Below are positions 35,507 through 43,627 of a stretch of 64,000 bases of DNA, in pieces. Every line of letters starts with the position of its first letter. Positions within the stretch are counted from its first letter, which is position 1. The position numbers and the translations under genes were made by a program. The DNA lies in assembly GCF_040546585.1 (NCBI RefSeq), contig NZ_JBEPOC010000001.1, positions 2,728,001-2,792,000 on the forward strand, read 5' to 3'. The DNA comes from Marmoricola sp. OAE513 (GTDB lineage Bacteria > Actinomycetota > Actinomycetes > Propionibacteriales > Nocardioidaceae). The notes below the pieces were generated by a model. The model saw only the letters and a program-made list of their open reading frames with translations, did no database searches and was not told the DNA's origin.

Positions 35507-36991
35507 ATGTCAGACCAGCGTGGCCACTTGTTCGTCGTTCACGGCCGGATCGAGTCGGTAGTCCACGACTTCGCTCTGATCCCAACCTCCGACTCCTTCA
35601 ACGTCCGCGGCTATTGGAAGCCGATCACCGGGGAGCGTCCCGAGAGGCTCAAGCCGGCGGGTTGGCCGGGGGGAGGCGTCGGGAAGGCATCGGGGCGCAA
35701 GAACCTGTGGTTCATCAGCGTCGGCGGTGCCCGGTCGGTCGGGGTCTCCGTTCTCATCGACCGAGCAACGGCCGCCGTTGCCGAGATCATGGCGACCAAC
35801 CCGGTCCCGAGCCGGAACCGCACGAAGCCTCTGATCGCGGTCCCTGTGCTCGGGATCCGTGGTGGCGGTCTGGGCGGCGAGCGTGGCGAGGTCATCGGAC
35901 AGCTCATCGAAGCCATGGAGAAGGTCGCCCGCGACTACGACGTCGACATTGCGATCGTCACGCCCGACCTCGCCGTCTATTCCGCTGCACAGCACCTCCG
36001 GGTCAGCCGGGGCAACGAGGCGTGGTCGTTGTCGGACAAGGAGTTCGTCCAAGCCCAGCGGCTGGCAGGTCTGGCGAAGTCCGGTGACCTGGCGCTGTTC
36101 CTCGGGGCCGGCGTGAGCATCCCAGCGGGACTCCCGACCTGGGACCAGCTGATCGAGACGCTGGCGCGGAAGGCAGCGGTACGTCTGGACGACGCGTTCC
36201 TGAGGCTGCCGGTGCTCGACCAGGCGCAGTTCATCCAACGCAAGCTTCCCGAGCTGGGTGACCACGTCGCCGAGATCGTCACGAAGCAGAAGCGCCCCAG
36301 CCTGGCGCACGTCCTGCTGGCGGCTCTGGACTGTCGAGAGGCGGTGACCACCAACTACGACCGCCTCTACGAGAAGGCGATCAGCATCCAGCGCGGGAAA
36401 GGCAACGTCGCCAGCATCTTGCCGTGGCAGTCGCCGTCGGCGTCACGGCCCTGGGTCCTGAAGATGCACGGGGACTACAAGCAGCCCAACAGGATCGTGC
36501 TCAGTCGTGAGCAGTTCGTCGCGTTCGACGCGAAGACACGACCGGCCGGTGCCCTGCTCCAGACGTTGCTGCTCACCCGCCACGTGCTCTTCGTCGGTGC
36601 ATCGTTGAACGACGACAACGTTGTTCGGCTCGCGTACGAGGTCAACAGCTACCGCACCGAGCACGAGCAGCGCGGGAAGGTCGGCACGTTGCTCGACGTC
36701 ACCAGCGACGATGTGCGTCGGAGGCTCTGGTCGGGGCAGCTGCACTGGCTCTCGATGACCGGCAACGACCTGCCGGAGTCGGCACGGTCTCTCGAGGTGT
36801 TCCTGGACGCGGTGGCGGCTCACGCCTCGCGGGACTCGTCCTGGCTCCTCGACGCGCGCTTCCAGGGCCTGCTCCACGACGACACCGGCCTGGCCGCCGA
36901 TGCCGGGGATTTGTACGAGCGGGCGGCCGCCGCCGGTGGGAAGTGGAAGGCGCTGGCCGACAGGCTGGCTGAACTGGGTGCGGCGGAGTAA
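35507..36991 (+). CDS. Macro-like / SIR2 domain fusion, probable NAD-dependent effector
   Basis: A 494-residue protein. ATG 35507 lies 6 bp after TAGGTT (35495-35500), suggesting a leaderless mRNA. The C-terminal part is a SIR2-like NADase domain: LALFLGAGVSIPAGLPTW (about 195-212), TTNYDRLY with the conserved Asn (283) and KMHGDY with the catalytic His (321). The N-terminal 165 residues (VVHGRIESVVHDFALIPTSD and IAVPVLGIRGGGLGGERGEV) look like a Macro-type ADP-ribose-binding fold; this is inference. SIR2 NADases deplete NAD in Thoeris and related abortive systems. It ends next to the convergent nrtR-like gene. Confidence 0.8.
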   Translation: MSDQRGHLFVVHGRIESVVHDFALIPTSDSFNVRGYWKPITGERPERLKPAGWPGGGVGKASGRKNLWFISVGGARSVGVSVLIDRATAAVAEIMATNPVPSRNRTKPLIAVPVLGIRGGGLGGERGEVIGQLIEAMEKVARDYDVDIAIVTPDLAVYSAAQHLRVSRGNEAWSLSDKEFVQAQRLAGLAKSGDLALFLGAGVSIPAGLPTWDQLIETLARKAAVRLDDAFLRLPVLDQAQFIQRKLPELGDHVAEIVTKQKRPSLAHVLLAALDCREAVTTNYDRLYEKAISIQRGKGNVASILPWQSPSASRPWVLKMHGDYKQPNRIVLSREQFVAFDAKTRPAGALLQTLLLTRHVLFVGASLNDDNVVRLAYEVNSYRTEHEQRGKVGTLLDVTSDDVRRRLWSGQLHWLSMTGNDLPESARSLEVFLDAVAAHASRDSSWLLDARFQGLLHDDTGLAADAGDLYERAAAAGGKWKALADRLAELGAAE

Positions 36992-37687
36992 CTAGCGTCG
37001 CTTCTTCGGGCGCTGCAGCTGCGCCGGTCGCCCGATCCCGACGTTCATCACCGGGGTGCCGTCCTTCTGAAGAACCGGCTCGACCAGCCCGTCCATCCGG
37101 CGCGCGAACGCGTCCTTCTGCAGAGGCGCTCCGAGGACTGCCTCGTGCAGCTTGCGGAGCTGGCCCATCGTCCACGGGGGAGTGAGGAGCCCTTCGGGGT
37201 CCGGGCTCACGTCGAGGTACTTCTTGCGAATCTCGTACTGGTCGCGCACGGCCTCGACCGCAGCGCTGACGATCTCGGCGTGGTCGTAGGCGAGCTCGAC
37301 AGACACCGACCCGTCAGACCTGACGGGGACGAGTTCGCCACGGGCTGACGCGACCAGGTCCTGGTGGAGCACCACCACCTTCGCCACCGAGATCACCCAG
37401 CTGCGGTCGTCGCGGTCCGGCTCGCTGAACACCTCGAGCAGGCGCGGGGTCTTGCCGGCCGGCAGGGCGATGCCGACCTTCTCCTCAAGCAGCACCTCGA
37501 TGGCGCGGTCGACGCTCTGCCCCTGGTGGACGAACCTGCCCGGGACGACCAGCTTGGACCCCCCGTCCTGCTGCTGCAGGAGGACGCACAACTCAGGTGT
37601 GTCGGGGGTTCCTCGTACCGTCAAGACTGCGAGATCGACGGCAACGCCGGGTCGTGGGTAGTCCTCGAGCTTCTTCGGGGCAGCCAT
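36992..37687 (-). CDS. NrtR-type Nudix-fold transcriptional regulator
   Basis: A 231-residue protein starting at ATG 37687 (MAAPKKLEDYPRPGVAVDL); longer readings run into antisense sequence of the next operon. The N-terminal Nudix domain has a degraded Nudix box (GRFVHQGQSVDRAIEVLLEE, with Gln in place of the first Glu), as in NrtR proteins that sense ADP-ribose-type ligands without hydrolysing them. The C-terminal winged helix carries LTPPWTMGQLRKLHEAVLG, the typical NrtR pattern. It is divergent from the ARPP-1/ADP-ribosylglycohydrolase operon and probably controls it. Confidence 0.85.
   Translation of the reverse strand: MAAPKKLEDYPRPGVAVDLAVLTVRGTPDTPELCVLLQQQDGGSKLVVPGRFVHQGQSVDRAIEVLLEEKVGIALPAGKTPRLLEVFSEPDRDDRSWVISVAKVVVLHQDLVASARGELVPVRSDGSVSVELAYDHAEIVSAAVEAVRDQYEIRKKYLDVSPDPEGLLTPPWTMGQLRKLHEAVLGAPLQKDAFARRMDGLVEPVLQKDGTPVMNVGIGRPAQLQRPKKRR
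37600..37621 (+). promoter_or_regulatory. Damage-type promoter motif inside the nrtR-like gene
   Basis: TGTCGGGG (37600-37607), 8 bases, TACCGT (37616-37621) on the forward strand, within the 5' part of the nrtR-like coding sequence. It points toward the ARPP-1 operon (first gene at 37758), giving a leader of about 130 bases. It may be a second promoter or a chance match to coding sequence. Confidence 0.4.
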
Positions 37688-37757
37688 GGCATCCACATTA
37701 GCGCGAAAAGAAGCGATAGTATATGCTTGGAAACGAGCGAAAGATTGGGGACACGAG
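37688..37757. promoter_or_regulatory. NrtR / ARPP-1 operon divergent control region
   Basis: A 70-bp intergenic region with an AT-rich core unusual for its surroundings. TAGTAT (37717-37722) is a good -10 candidate. AAGC and GCTT arms at 37711-37728 bracket it, which would suit a NrtR operator that blocks the promoter. The operator assignment is inference. Confidence 0.4.
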
Positions 37758-38264
37758 ATGACCGCACAGAGCAACGAGTTCAACCCGCTGGCCTTCGGCC
37801 GGACCGCGACGTCGACCCGCCGGCACCTGGTCACCTGCCCGCACCTGGTGAACCGCACGTGGCACGTGTGCGACCAGGTCGAGCTGGCGGCGTACGAGAT
37901 CTGCGACTGGTCCCAGGACCAGATCGACGGTGTCGGTCGGTCGCACCCAGCGACGATGGAGGACGCGATTCGAGAGCTCGGCCTGCCGAGCGGCAACGAG
38001 CCGATCGTCCGCGACCTGCTGAAGTTCGTGACGTTCGACGAGATCTGGCTGCCGTACAGCCGCTCGTACGTGGCCCTGGGCCTGGGCGGCCGCGCCGTCG
38101 CCGCGTTCGGCAAGTCCTACGTCTGGGTGGGCGGCCGCAAGACGGAGCTGCCCAACTACAGCGAGACCTCGCACGCCGGCGGCAAGGCCGTCACCTACGG
38201 CGAGACCTGCCCGGTCCACTTCATCGCGATGCCGAAGACCGGCGTCTGCGACGGCTGCAGCTGA
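37758..38264 (+). CDS. Conserved-looking Cys-rich protein heading the ARPP-1 operon
   Basis: A 168-residue protein starting at ATG 37758. It begins with Cys/His-containing segments (HLVTCPHLVNRTWHVCDQ) and ends in CPVHFIAMPKTGVCDGCS, so a zinc site is likely. The centre includes FGKSYVWVGGRKTELPNYS. The family is not recognised. It is the first gene of a forward operon that continues with ARPP-1 after 47 bp, so a role in the same NAD/ADP-ribose pathway is likely. Confidence 0.7.
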   Translation: MTAQSNEFNPLAFGRTATSTRRHLVTCPHLVNRTWHVCDQVELAAYEICDWSQDQIDGVGRSHPATMEDAIRELGLPSGNEPIVRDLLKFVTFDEIWLPYSRSYVALGLGGRAVAAFGKSYVWVGGRKTELPNYSETSHAGGKAVTYGETCPVHFIAMPKTGVCDGCS

Positions 38265-38311
38265 ACGCAAGACCCGCACGACAACCGACAACGGAATGGA
38301 GAGGTGAGTAC

Positions 38312-39175
38312 ATGCAGAATCTGCACGTAGGACGCGGCACCGATCGTGGTGCCCTGAGTGTGTTCCCGATCTGGGGCGAGTACGCCGGATCGAGGGGATA
38401 CAGCGCCGAGGTCGCGAACGCGACGTTCGGAGAGAGCGGCGACGGCCCGGCGGTGGACACGCTGCTGGTGACCAACCCGCAGGACAAGCCGCTGCTGATG
38501 CTCGAGGGCCAGATCCTCGAGGGCGGCTGGCAGAACCGGATGCTGGCCCGGTCGCTGATGGTCGCGGCCCGCGCCGAGACCCCCGTCGACGTGGTCTGCG
38601 TCGAAGCGGGCCGGTGGGGCAACGAGGCCGACGGCCGCGCCCACCGTTCCTTCAACCGCCGCGGCAGCGCCCGGGTCCGCTCGGCACTGCGCCACGACGG
38701 GGACCGGCAGGGCCACGTCTGGCAGCGGATCACCGAGTACGACGGCCGGGTCGGCGCCAATGCCACCAGCTCGTTCACCGAGCACACGATGCGCGCCGAG
38801 CGCAGCGTCGAGGACCTGGTCCGCGGTTTGCGGGCCTTCCCGGGACAGGTCGGTGTCGTCATCGGTCTCGCCGGTCAGCCGGTGGCGGCCGAGGTGTTCG
38901 ACAGCCCGCGGACCCTCGCCCTGCAGTTCGAGTCGATCGTCCGGGCCGCAGCGCTCGACGCCCTCTGGCTGCCGAGCGAGCCGACGCCGTCGCGTCGCGC
39001 CCGCCGGTTCATCGACCACGCCTGCCGGGTCGAGACCCGTGTCCAGGGCCCCGCCGGCGTCGGTGTCACGCTGACCGGCCGCACGCCGTACGCCGACGTG
39101 GCGGCCCTCGGCTGGCGCCGGCGCGAGGTGCACGCCGTCATCACCAACCCGCGTCACGCGCTGGTGGCGGCATGA
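38312..39175 (+). CDS. ARPP-1 domain protein
   Basis: A 287-residue protein starting at ATG 38312 after GGAGAGG. The core LLMLEGQILEGGWQNRMLA followed by VVCVEAGRWG is the pattern I recall for ARPP-1 (ADP-ribosylglycohydrolase and Rhodanese-Phosphatase-superfamily-associated Protein), which co-occurs with ADP-ribosylglycohydrolases, DSP-type phosphatases and NrtR. That is exactly its context here. The biochemical role is not established; it is thought to act in NAD- or ADP-ribose-based conflict systems. It overlaps the next gene by 4 bp (ATGA). Confidence 0.8.
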   Translation: MQNLHVGRGTDRGALSVFPIWGEYAGSRGYSAEVANATFGESGDGPAVDTLLVTNPQDKPLLMLEGQILEGGWQNRMLARSLMVAARAETPVDVVCVEAGRWGNEADGRAHRSFNRRGSARVRSALRHDGDRQGHVWQRITEYDGRVGANATSSFTEHTMRAERSVEDLVRGLRAFPGQVGVVIGLAGQPVAAEVFDSPRTLALQFESIVRAAALDALWLPSEPTPSRRARRFIDHACRVETRVQGPAGVGVTLTGRTPYADVAALGWRRREVHAVITNPRHALVAA

Positions 39176-39903
39176 GTACGCCGGAGCTGGACGCGGTCCA
39201 GGCGATCGACGCGGTCCTAATCGACGTCGATAAGGACCGCATCCTGCGGCACGGCAGCACCGCCGAGCTGGTCGCGCTGGTCGCCAGTGACGCCGTGACT
39301 TGGGCGGAACTCGTCGATGCCGGCCTGCCCCGAGGAGATCTGCAGGTCGAGCTGGCGATGCTCTACCGCGCCGACTGCCCGCAGGCGTTCCTGCGCGAGA
39401 GCGACTTCCGGTCGAACGTCCTCGACGACCCGCGGCTGCCGGTGACCACCGCGCGGGCGATCCTGGCTGACAAGCCGATGGCGATGGAGATCCGGCGCCT
39501 GGGTGCGGCCCGGGCCGACCTGACCCGGATGGAGCTCTCGCGGGCGGCGTACGACGGCTTCAAGCGGGCGCGGTGGCGAGGGCTCGGTGCGGAGATGTAC
39601 CTCGCGCTCGCACAGTTCGGCGCCGGTCACCTGCGGATCGTGGTCGAGGACCACGAGCGCGAGGTCGTCGGCATGCTCCGGAACCCGATCTGCCCGGAGC
39701 CGATCGTGCTCGAGCACGTGATGTCCCGGCGTGCCCGGGTGCGCTACTTCGCGCTGAAGGCGATCCAGGAGCGCGACCTGGCGATCGACTCGACGTGGAT
39801 CCGTGGTGCCCGCGACCTGCCGATGAGCGAGCGCCGCAACACGACCACCCCGTACACGGCGCGGGTGAAGAAGCTCGCCGACGAGATCCTGGAGGCCCGA
39901 TGA
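39172..39903 (+). CDS. HEAT-like helical repeat protein
   Basis: A 243-residue protein starting at ATG 39172, overlapping ARPP-1 and the next gene by 4 bp each. It consists of paired helices with regularly placed Arg and Asp (STAELVALVASDAVTWAELV, RVRYFALKAIQERDLAI), resembling HEAT or variant leucine-rich repeats. It is likely a scaffold in the ARPP-1/ARG module. No enzyme motif is present. Confidence 0.65.
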   Translation: MSTPELDAVQAIDAVLIDVDKDRILRHGSTAELVALVASDAVTWAELVDAGLPRGDLQVELAMLYRADCPQAFLRESDFRSNVLDDPRLPVTTARAILADKPMAMEIRRLGAARADLTRMELSRAAYDGFKRARWRGLGAEMYLALAQFGAGHLRIVVEDHEREVVGMLRNPICPEPIVLEHVMSRRARVRYFALKAIQERDLAIDSTWIRGARDLPMSERRNTTTPYTARVKKLADEILEAR

Positions 39904-41363
39904 CGATGACCTTGACCCCTGCTCAGACCGACCGCGCCTGCGGCGTCCTGATCGGCTGCGCGACCGGTGACGCACTCGGGGCCGGCTACGAGTTCGAGCC
40001 GATCTCCGACGGCCTCGTGCCGGACATGATCGGCGGTGGGCTCGGCAACGGCGCCCCCGGCGAGTGGACCGACGACACCGCGCAGGCGGTGGCGATCGCC
40101 CTGGTCGCCGCGACCGGCGTCGACCTCCGGTCGGAGGAGGCGCTCGACAAGATCGCCCAGCACTTCGCAGACTGGTACGGCGGCCACCCGCCGGACGTGG
40201 GCAACCAGACCGCGCGCGTGCTCCGCAGTGCCGGTCGGAATCCGTCCGGCGCCTCGATGGCTGCGGCGGCGAAGGCGGTGCACGACAGTGTGGGCCGCAG
40301 CGCCGGCAACGGGTCGCTGATGCGGACCGGTCCGGTCGCGCTCGCCTACCTCGACGACCCTGAGGGACTGGTCGAGGCGGCCATGGCTGTCAGCGCCCTG
40401 ACCCACTACGAGGAGATCGCCCAGCAGGCCTGCGCCGTGTGGTGCCTGATGATCCGGCACGCCGTGCTGCACGGGGAATTCCCGCAGTTCGCCGACATCG
40501 CTGACTGGGTCCCCGACCCGGAGCGCTGGGAGCGGCTGCTCGGCGAGGCGGAGCTCGGTCGTCCCGGTTCGTTCGTCACCAACGCCTGGGCTGTCGGTGC
40601 CCTGCAGGCGGCGTGGTCGTCGATCTGCAACACCGCGGTCCCGACCGAGGACCCGCGCCGGCACCTGGTCGACTCCCTCGGCACTGCCATCCGGATCGGC
40701 TGTGACACCGACACGGTGGCGGCGATCGCGGGGTCGTTGCTCGGTGCGCGGTGGGGCATGACCGCGATCCCTGCCCGGTGGCAGCGGATGCTGCGCGGGT
40801 GGCCGGACCTCGGGGTCCAGCAGCTGGAGCGCCTCGCCTACCTGACGGTGCACCAGGGGCGGCCCGGTCACTACGGGTGGCCCGAGGTGGCGCGCATTGA
40901 CTACACGTCGTACCAGTTCGGGCAGGACGCCCTGGTGCGGCACCCGAGCGACGACGACGTCTGGCTCGGGGGAGCGACGGCTCTCGACGTGATCCCCGAG
41001 GACGTGGATGCTGTCGTCAGCCTGTGCCTGGTCGGCAGCGCCCAGGTCCCCGACGGCCTGGAGCACCACACCTTCCGGCTCATGGACGAGTCGGCCCCGG
41101 AGAAGAACCCCAACCTTGACTTCGTGCTGCTGGACGCGGCTCGCCTGGTGGCGACGCTGCGCGACGAGGGCAAGACGGTGCTGCTGCACTGCGTGGCGGG
41201 GCACTCGCGGACCCCCACTGTCGGCGTCGCCTACGCGATGCTCCGCGGTGTCGCGCACGACGAGGCGTACGACGCGGTCTGTGCGGCGCTGCCGGCAGCT
41301 CGTCCGAACCGGGGCTTCCGTGCGGCGCTGCAGCGGTTGGCAGCGCAAGGGATCACCGCTTGA
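39900..41363 (+). CDS. ADP-ribosylglycohydrolase fused to a dual-specificity phosphatase-like domain
   Basis: A 487-residue fusion starting at ATG 39900 (ATGA overlap). The N-terminal domain is an intact ADP-ribosylglycohydrolase: GCATGDALGAGYEF, the metal-binding WTDDTAQ (about residue 56), GNGSLMRTGPVAL and GCDTDTVAAIAGSLLGA (about 267). Residues 335-487 form a DSP/rhodanese-superfamily phosphatase with the P-loop LHCVAGHSRTP (catalytic Cys 431). The pair could remove ADP-ribose and then its phosphate, as in tRNA 2'-phosphate or nucleotide repair, or act in NAD-based conflict. It is coupled to a second ARG-like gene by a 4-bp overlap. Confidence 0.9.
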   Translation: MTMTLTPAQTDRACGVLIGCATGDALGAGYEFEPISDGLVPDMIGGGLGNGAPGEWTDDTAQAVAIALVAATGVDLRSEEALDKIAQHFADWYGGHPPDVGNQTARVLRSAGRNPSGASMAAAAKAVHDSVGRSAGNGSLMRTGPVALAYLDDPEGLVEAAMAVSALTHYEEIAQQACAVWCLMIRHAVLHGEFPQFADIADWVPDPERWERLLGEAELGRPGSFVTNAWAVGALQAAWSSICNTAVPTEDPRRHLVDSLGTAIRIGCDTDTVAAIAGSLLGARWGMTAIPARWQRMLRGWPDLGVQQLERLAYLTVHQGRPGHYGWPEVARIDYTSYQFGQDALVRHPSDDDVWLGGATALDVIPEDVDAVVSLCLVGSAQVPDGLEHHTFRLMDESAPEKNPNLDFVLLDAARLVATLRDEGKTVLLHCVAGHSRTPTVGVAYAMLRGVAHDEAYDAVCAALPAARPNRGFRAALQRLAAQGITA

Positions 41364-42460
41364 ATCGGGGGATGGAGGAACAGAATCCGCCGGCCTGGAA
41401 CAGCAAGGTGCGCGGCCTGATGCTCGGACTCGCACTCGGCGACGCGATCGGTTCGGCCAAGGGCGCGGTCCCCGAGGAGGGGCCGCTCCTCGCCGGCTGT
41501 GCAACCCAGCTCTCCGCTTGGACAGCTGAGGGCATCATGCGAGCCGCGACGCGGTACGGCGGTCACGTCGCCGGCAATCCAAACGATGTCATTCGGCACG
41601 CATACCAGCGCTGGGCACTGCTTCGGGGGGCTGCGCCGGAGAGGGATGTCAGCTGGCTGCCGCTGTACAACGGCGACCGCGAGAACCGCGGATGGCTGAT
41701 CGATGCTCCGGGGATGGCCGAGGTCCGAGGATCCTCGCCGACCACCCTCGACGCCGTGATCAATGGCCGGGCGAAGGCCAGCACGGGATATCACGGCACC
41801 GTCCGGACGTTGCCGTTCGCGGCCCTGATCGGCCCCGACGAGCACCGCCAAGTCTCTCCGCTCGGGATCGCCAAGGCGGCGCACTATGCGTCGCAGGTCT
41901 CGGCGATCACGCACGACCACCCGGAAACGGAGAAGTCGGTCGCGCTGGCAATGCACCTGGTCGGGCGCGCCTTGAGGGAGCCGGTCGCGGTGCACACTGC
42001 GCTCACCGATGCGGTCTCCAAGGACTATTGGTTCGAACGCGGAGGCCCCGAAAGAGCCGCGGTCCTGACGGCTCTCCGCGAACCGCGAGACCCCGAGACG
42101 CTGGTGCGGATGGCGTCGGACCGGTCCGGTCGATCTGCTGTCTTCGGCGGACTGTACGTCGCCGGGTCCTTCCCTGACCGAGACCAGATCACGGATGCCC
42201 TGACCTTTGCGCGACAAGCGCCGCACGCCGCTCCGGTGGCGGCAGTCGCCGGCGCCATCCTGGGAGCGGTCCACGGCTTCGAGGCGTTGCCGACACGACT
42301 GGTGCACCGGCTCGAACTCGGTTGGGTGATGGACCAGCTCGGAGGCGACCTGGCTCGTCAGACGACCGAGAACCAGGTCGGCGCCGGCTGGAAGAGCGAG
42401 GCCCCGGACCCGGAGCCACCGCTCGATCCCTGGTGGGAAGTTCGGTATCCGGGTGTCTGA
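41360..42460 (+). CDS. Degenerate ADP-ribosylglycohydrolase-family protein
   Basis: A 366-residue protein from TTG 41360 (overlapping the previous stop, with AAGGGA 7-8 bp upstream); ATG 41372 is an alternative. The fold signatures remain (GLMLGLALGDAIGSAKGAV and AAVAGAILGAVHGFEALP). The two metal-binding motifs are lost, however: TDDT reads WTAEG, and the C-terminal DTDT preceding AAIAGA reads HAAPV. It is therefore likely catalytically dead and may bind ADP-ribose as a sensor or regulate its active neighbour. Confidence 0.8.
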   Translation: MNRGMEEQNPPAWNSKVRGLMLGLALGDAIGSAKGAVPEEGPLLAGCATQLSAWTAEGIMRAATRYGGHVAGNPNDVIRHAYQRWALLRGAAPERDVSWLPLYNGDRENRGWLIDAPGMAEVRGSSPTTLDAVINGRAKASTGYHGTVRTLPFAALIGPDEHRQVSPLGIAKAAHYASQVSAITHDHPETEKSVALAMHLVGRALREPVAVHTALTDAVSKDYWFERGGPERAAVLTALREPRDPETLVRMASDRSGRSAVFGGLYVAGSFPDRDQITDALTFARQAPHAAPVAAVAGAILGAVHGFEALPTRLVHRLELGWVMDQLGGDLARQTTENQVGAGWKSEAPDPEPPLDPWWEVRYPGV

Positions 42461-42475
42461 GTCGAAGGAGATCGG

Positions 42476-42991
42476 ATGAATCTCAACGAGGTCCGGGCGT
42501 TCGCGCGCGAGAAGCACGGGGCGCAGAAGGACAAGCAGGGGCGCGACTACTACGACGGGCACCTACGTCCGATCGCCGAGGCGCTGAGACCGTTCGGCGA
42601 AGACGCGGAGGCAGCCGGCTGGTTGCACGACGTTCTCGAGGACACCCCTGCGGAGGCGGTAGACCTGGTCGCCGCCGGCGTACCTGCGCACGTCGTCGCG
42701 GCGGTGGAGTCGGTGACCAAGCGCGAGGACGAAAAGGATTACCTCGACCTGATCGCGCGTTCGGCCGCCGACCCGCTCGGGCGGCTGGTGAAGCTGGCCG
42801 ACAACTCATGGAACATTCTGAGCAATCCTGCGCTCGCGGCGACCGAGCCGGAACGTGCTGCGGCGATGCTGAACCAGAAGTACCTGCCCGCGCGCGAACT
42901 CCTGCTCGCGGCCTGCGACTGGTCGCTCGACTCGGCTGAGGTCGCAGGTATGTACGAGGTGCTCCGAGGTCACCTGGATCAGCGCACGTAG
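42476..42991 (+). CDS. HD-domain hydrolase, SpoT/MESH1-like
   Basis: A 171-residue protein starting at ATG 42476 after GAAGGAG. An N-terminal His (EKHGAQKDKQGRDYYDGHL), the HD pair AGWLHDVLEDT (His51-Asp52) and LVKLADNSWNI match the compact ppGpp/NADPH-type HD hydrolases related to SpoT and MESH1. MESH1-like enzymes can dephosphorylate NADPH, which would fit the NAD/ADP-ribose context, but the substrate is not shown by sequence. It overlaps the convergent gene by 13 bp. Confidence 0.8.
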   Translation: MNLNEVRAFAREKHGAQKDKQGRDYYDGHLRPIAEALRPFGEDAEAAGWLHDVLEDTPAEAVDLVAAGVPAHVVAAVESVTKREDEKDYLDLIARSAADPLGRLVKLADNSWNILSNPALAATEPERAAAMLNQKYLPARELLLAACDWSLDSAEVAGMYEVLRGHLDQRT

Positions 42992-43560
42992 GCCTTACAG
43001 ATCTCGTCCGCAGCCTTCGCCTCGGCGGTGTCGTCGCCGAACGTTGCGACCCAGGTGGTTCTGGAGTCCCAGTCCGCGTCCGGTGTCACCGCCCAGTAGG
43101 AGATCTGACTGTTGTAGTCCCAACGTCCGGTCCCAGCCCCGTACCGGAAGGCAACGGCACCTTCCCGTGCGAGCCGGCCCAGTGTTCCGGCGAGGTACGA
43201 CGATGCCGTGTACGGCTTGGACTCGCGGGCGGTGTGACCCCAGCGACGCACCATCTCGTCGAAACCGTCGGGATCTGTCTCGGCGTACCTCTTCTCGACG
43301 AGCCCGTACTCGTACCACCCGCCGCCGAAACCAGCGACGAGCTCCGGCAGGACCGAGCCGAGCGACAACTCGTCTGCGAGACCGCCCAAGCCGTCGGCGG
43401 CCGCCGGTGAGAGGTCGGCGAGCCACTCGTACGTGGCATGCCCGTCCGGGTGAACGGGCTCGGTGCACTCGAACAGGTACAGACCGTCGGGAGTGCGCAC
43501 GCCGGCGATGTCGTCGTACGTCGGCGGACCGTGGAAGTGGCATGACATCCGTTCGACCAT
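42979..43560 (-). CDS. Hypothetical protein
   Basis: A 193-residue protein of unknown family starting at ATG 43560 (or 43548). It is rich in aromatic residues and Asp, with CHFHGPPTYDDIAGVRTPDG at the N-terminus, resembling small beta-rich DUFs found in actinobacterial toxin-immunity loci. No signal peptide is seen. It is convergent with the HD gene and divergent from the nuclease gene at 43628. Confidence 0.6.
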   Translation of the reverse strand: MVERMSCHFHGPPTYDDIAGVRTPDGLYLFECTEPVHPDGHATYEWLADLSPAAADGLGGLADELSLGSVLPELVAGFGGGWYEYGLVEKRYAETDPDGFDEMVRRWGHTARESKPYTASSYLAGTLGRLAREGAVAFRYGAGTGRWDYNSQISYWAVTPDADWDSRTTWVATFGDDTAEAKAADEICKAYVR

Positions 43561-43599
43561 GGCGTCATCGTGGCAGGTCGCTCAGGTGCGCGGAAGACG

Positions 43600-43621
43600 T
43601 GTCGGGGGTTCGGCCTACCGT
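43600..43621 (+). promoter_or_regulatory. Damage-type promoter giving a leaderless nuclease mRNA
   Basis: TGTCGGGG (43600-43607), 8 bases, TACCGT (43616-43621), then 6 bases to the ATG at 43628. The transcription start should fall on or next to the ATG. It has the same layout as the other RecA-NDp/PafBC-like motifs in this window. Confidence 0.65.
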
Positions 43622-43627
43622 CCTTCC

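Noticed and set aside
37688-38113. N-terminal extension of the nrtR-like gene
   Set aside because: The extra residues are antisense to the Cys-rich gene at 37758; MAAPKK at 37687 gives the expected Nudix start.
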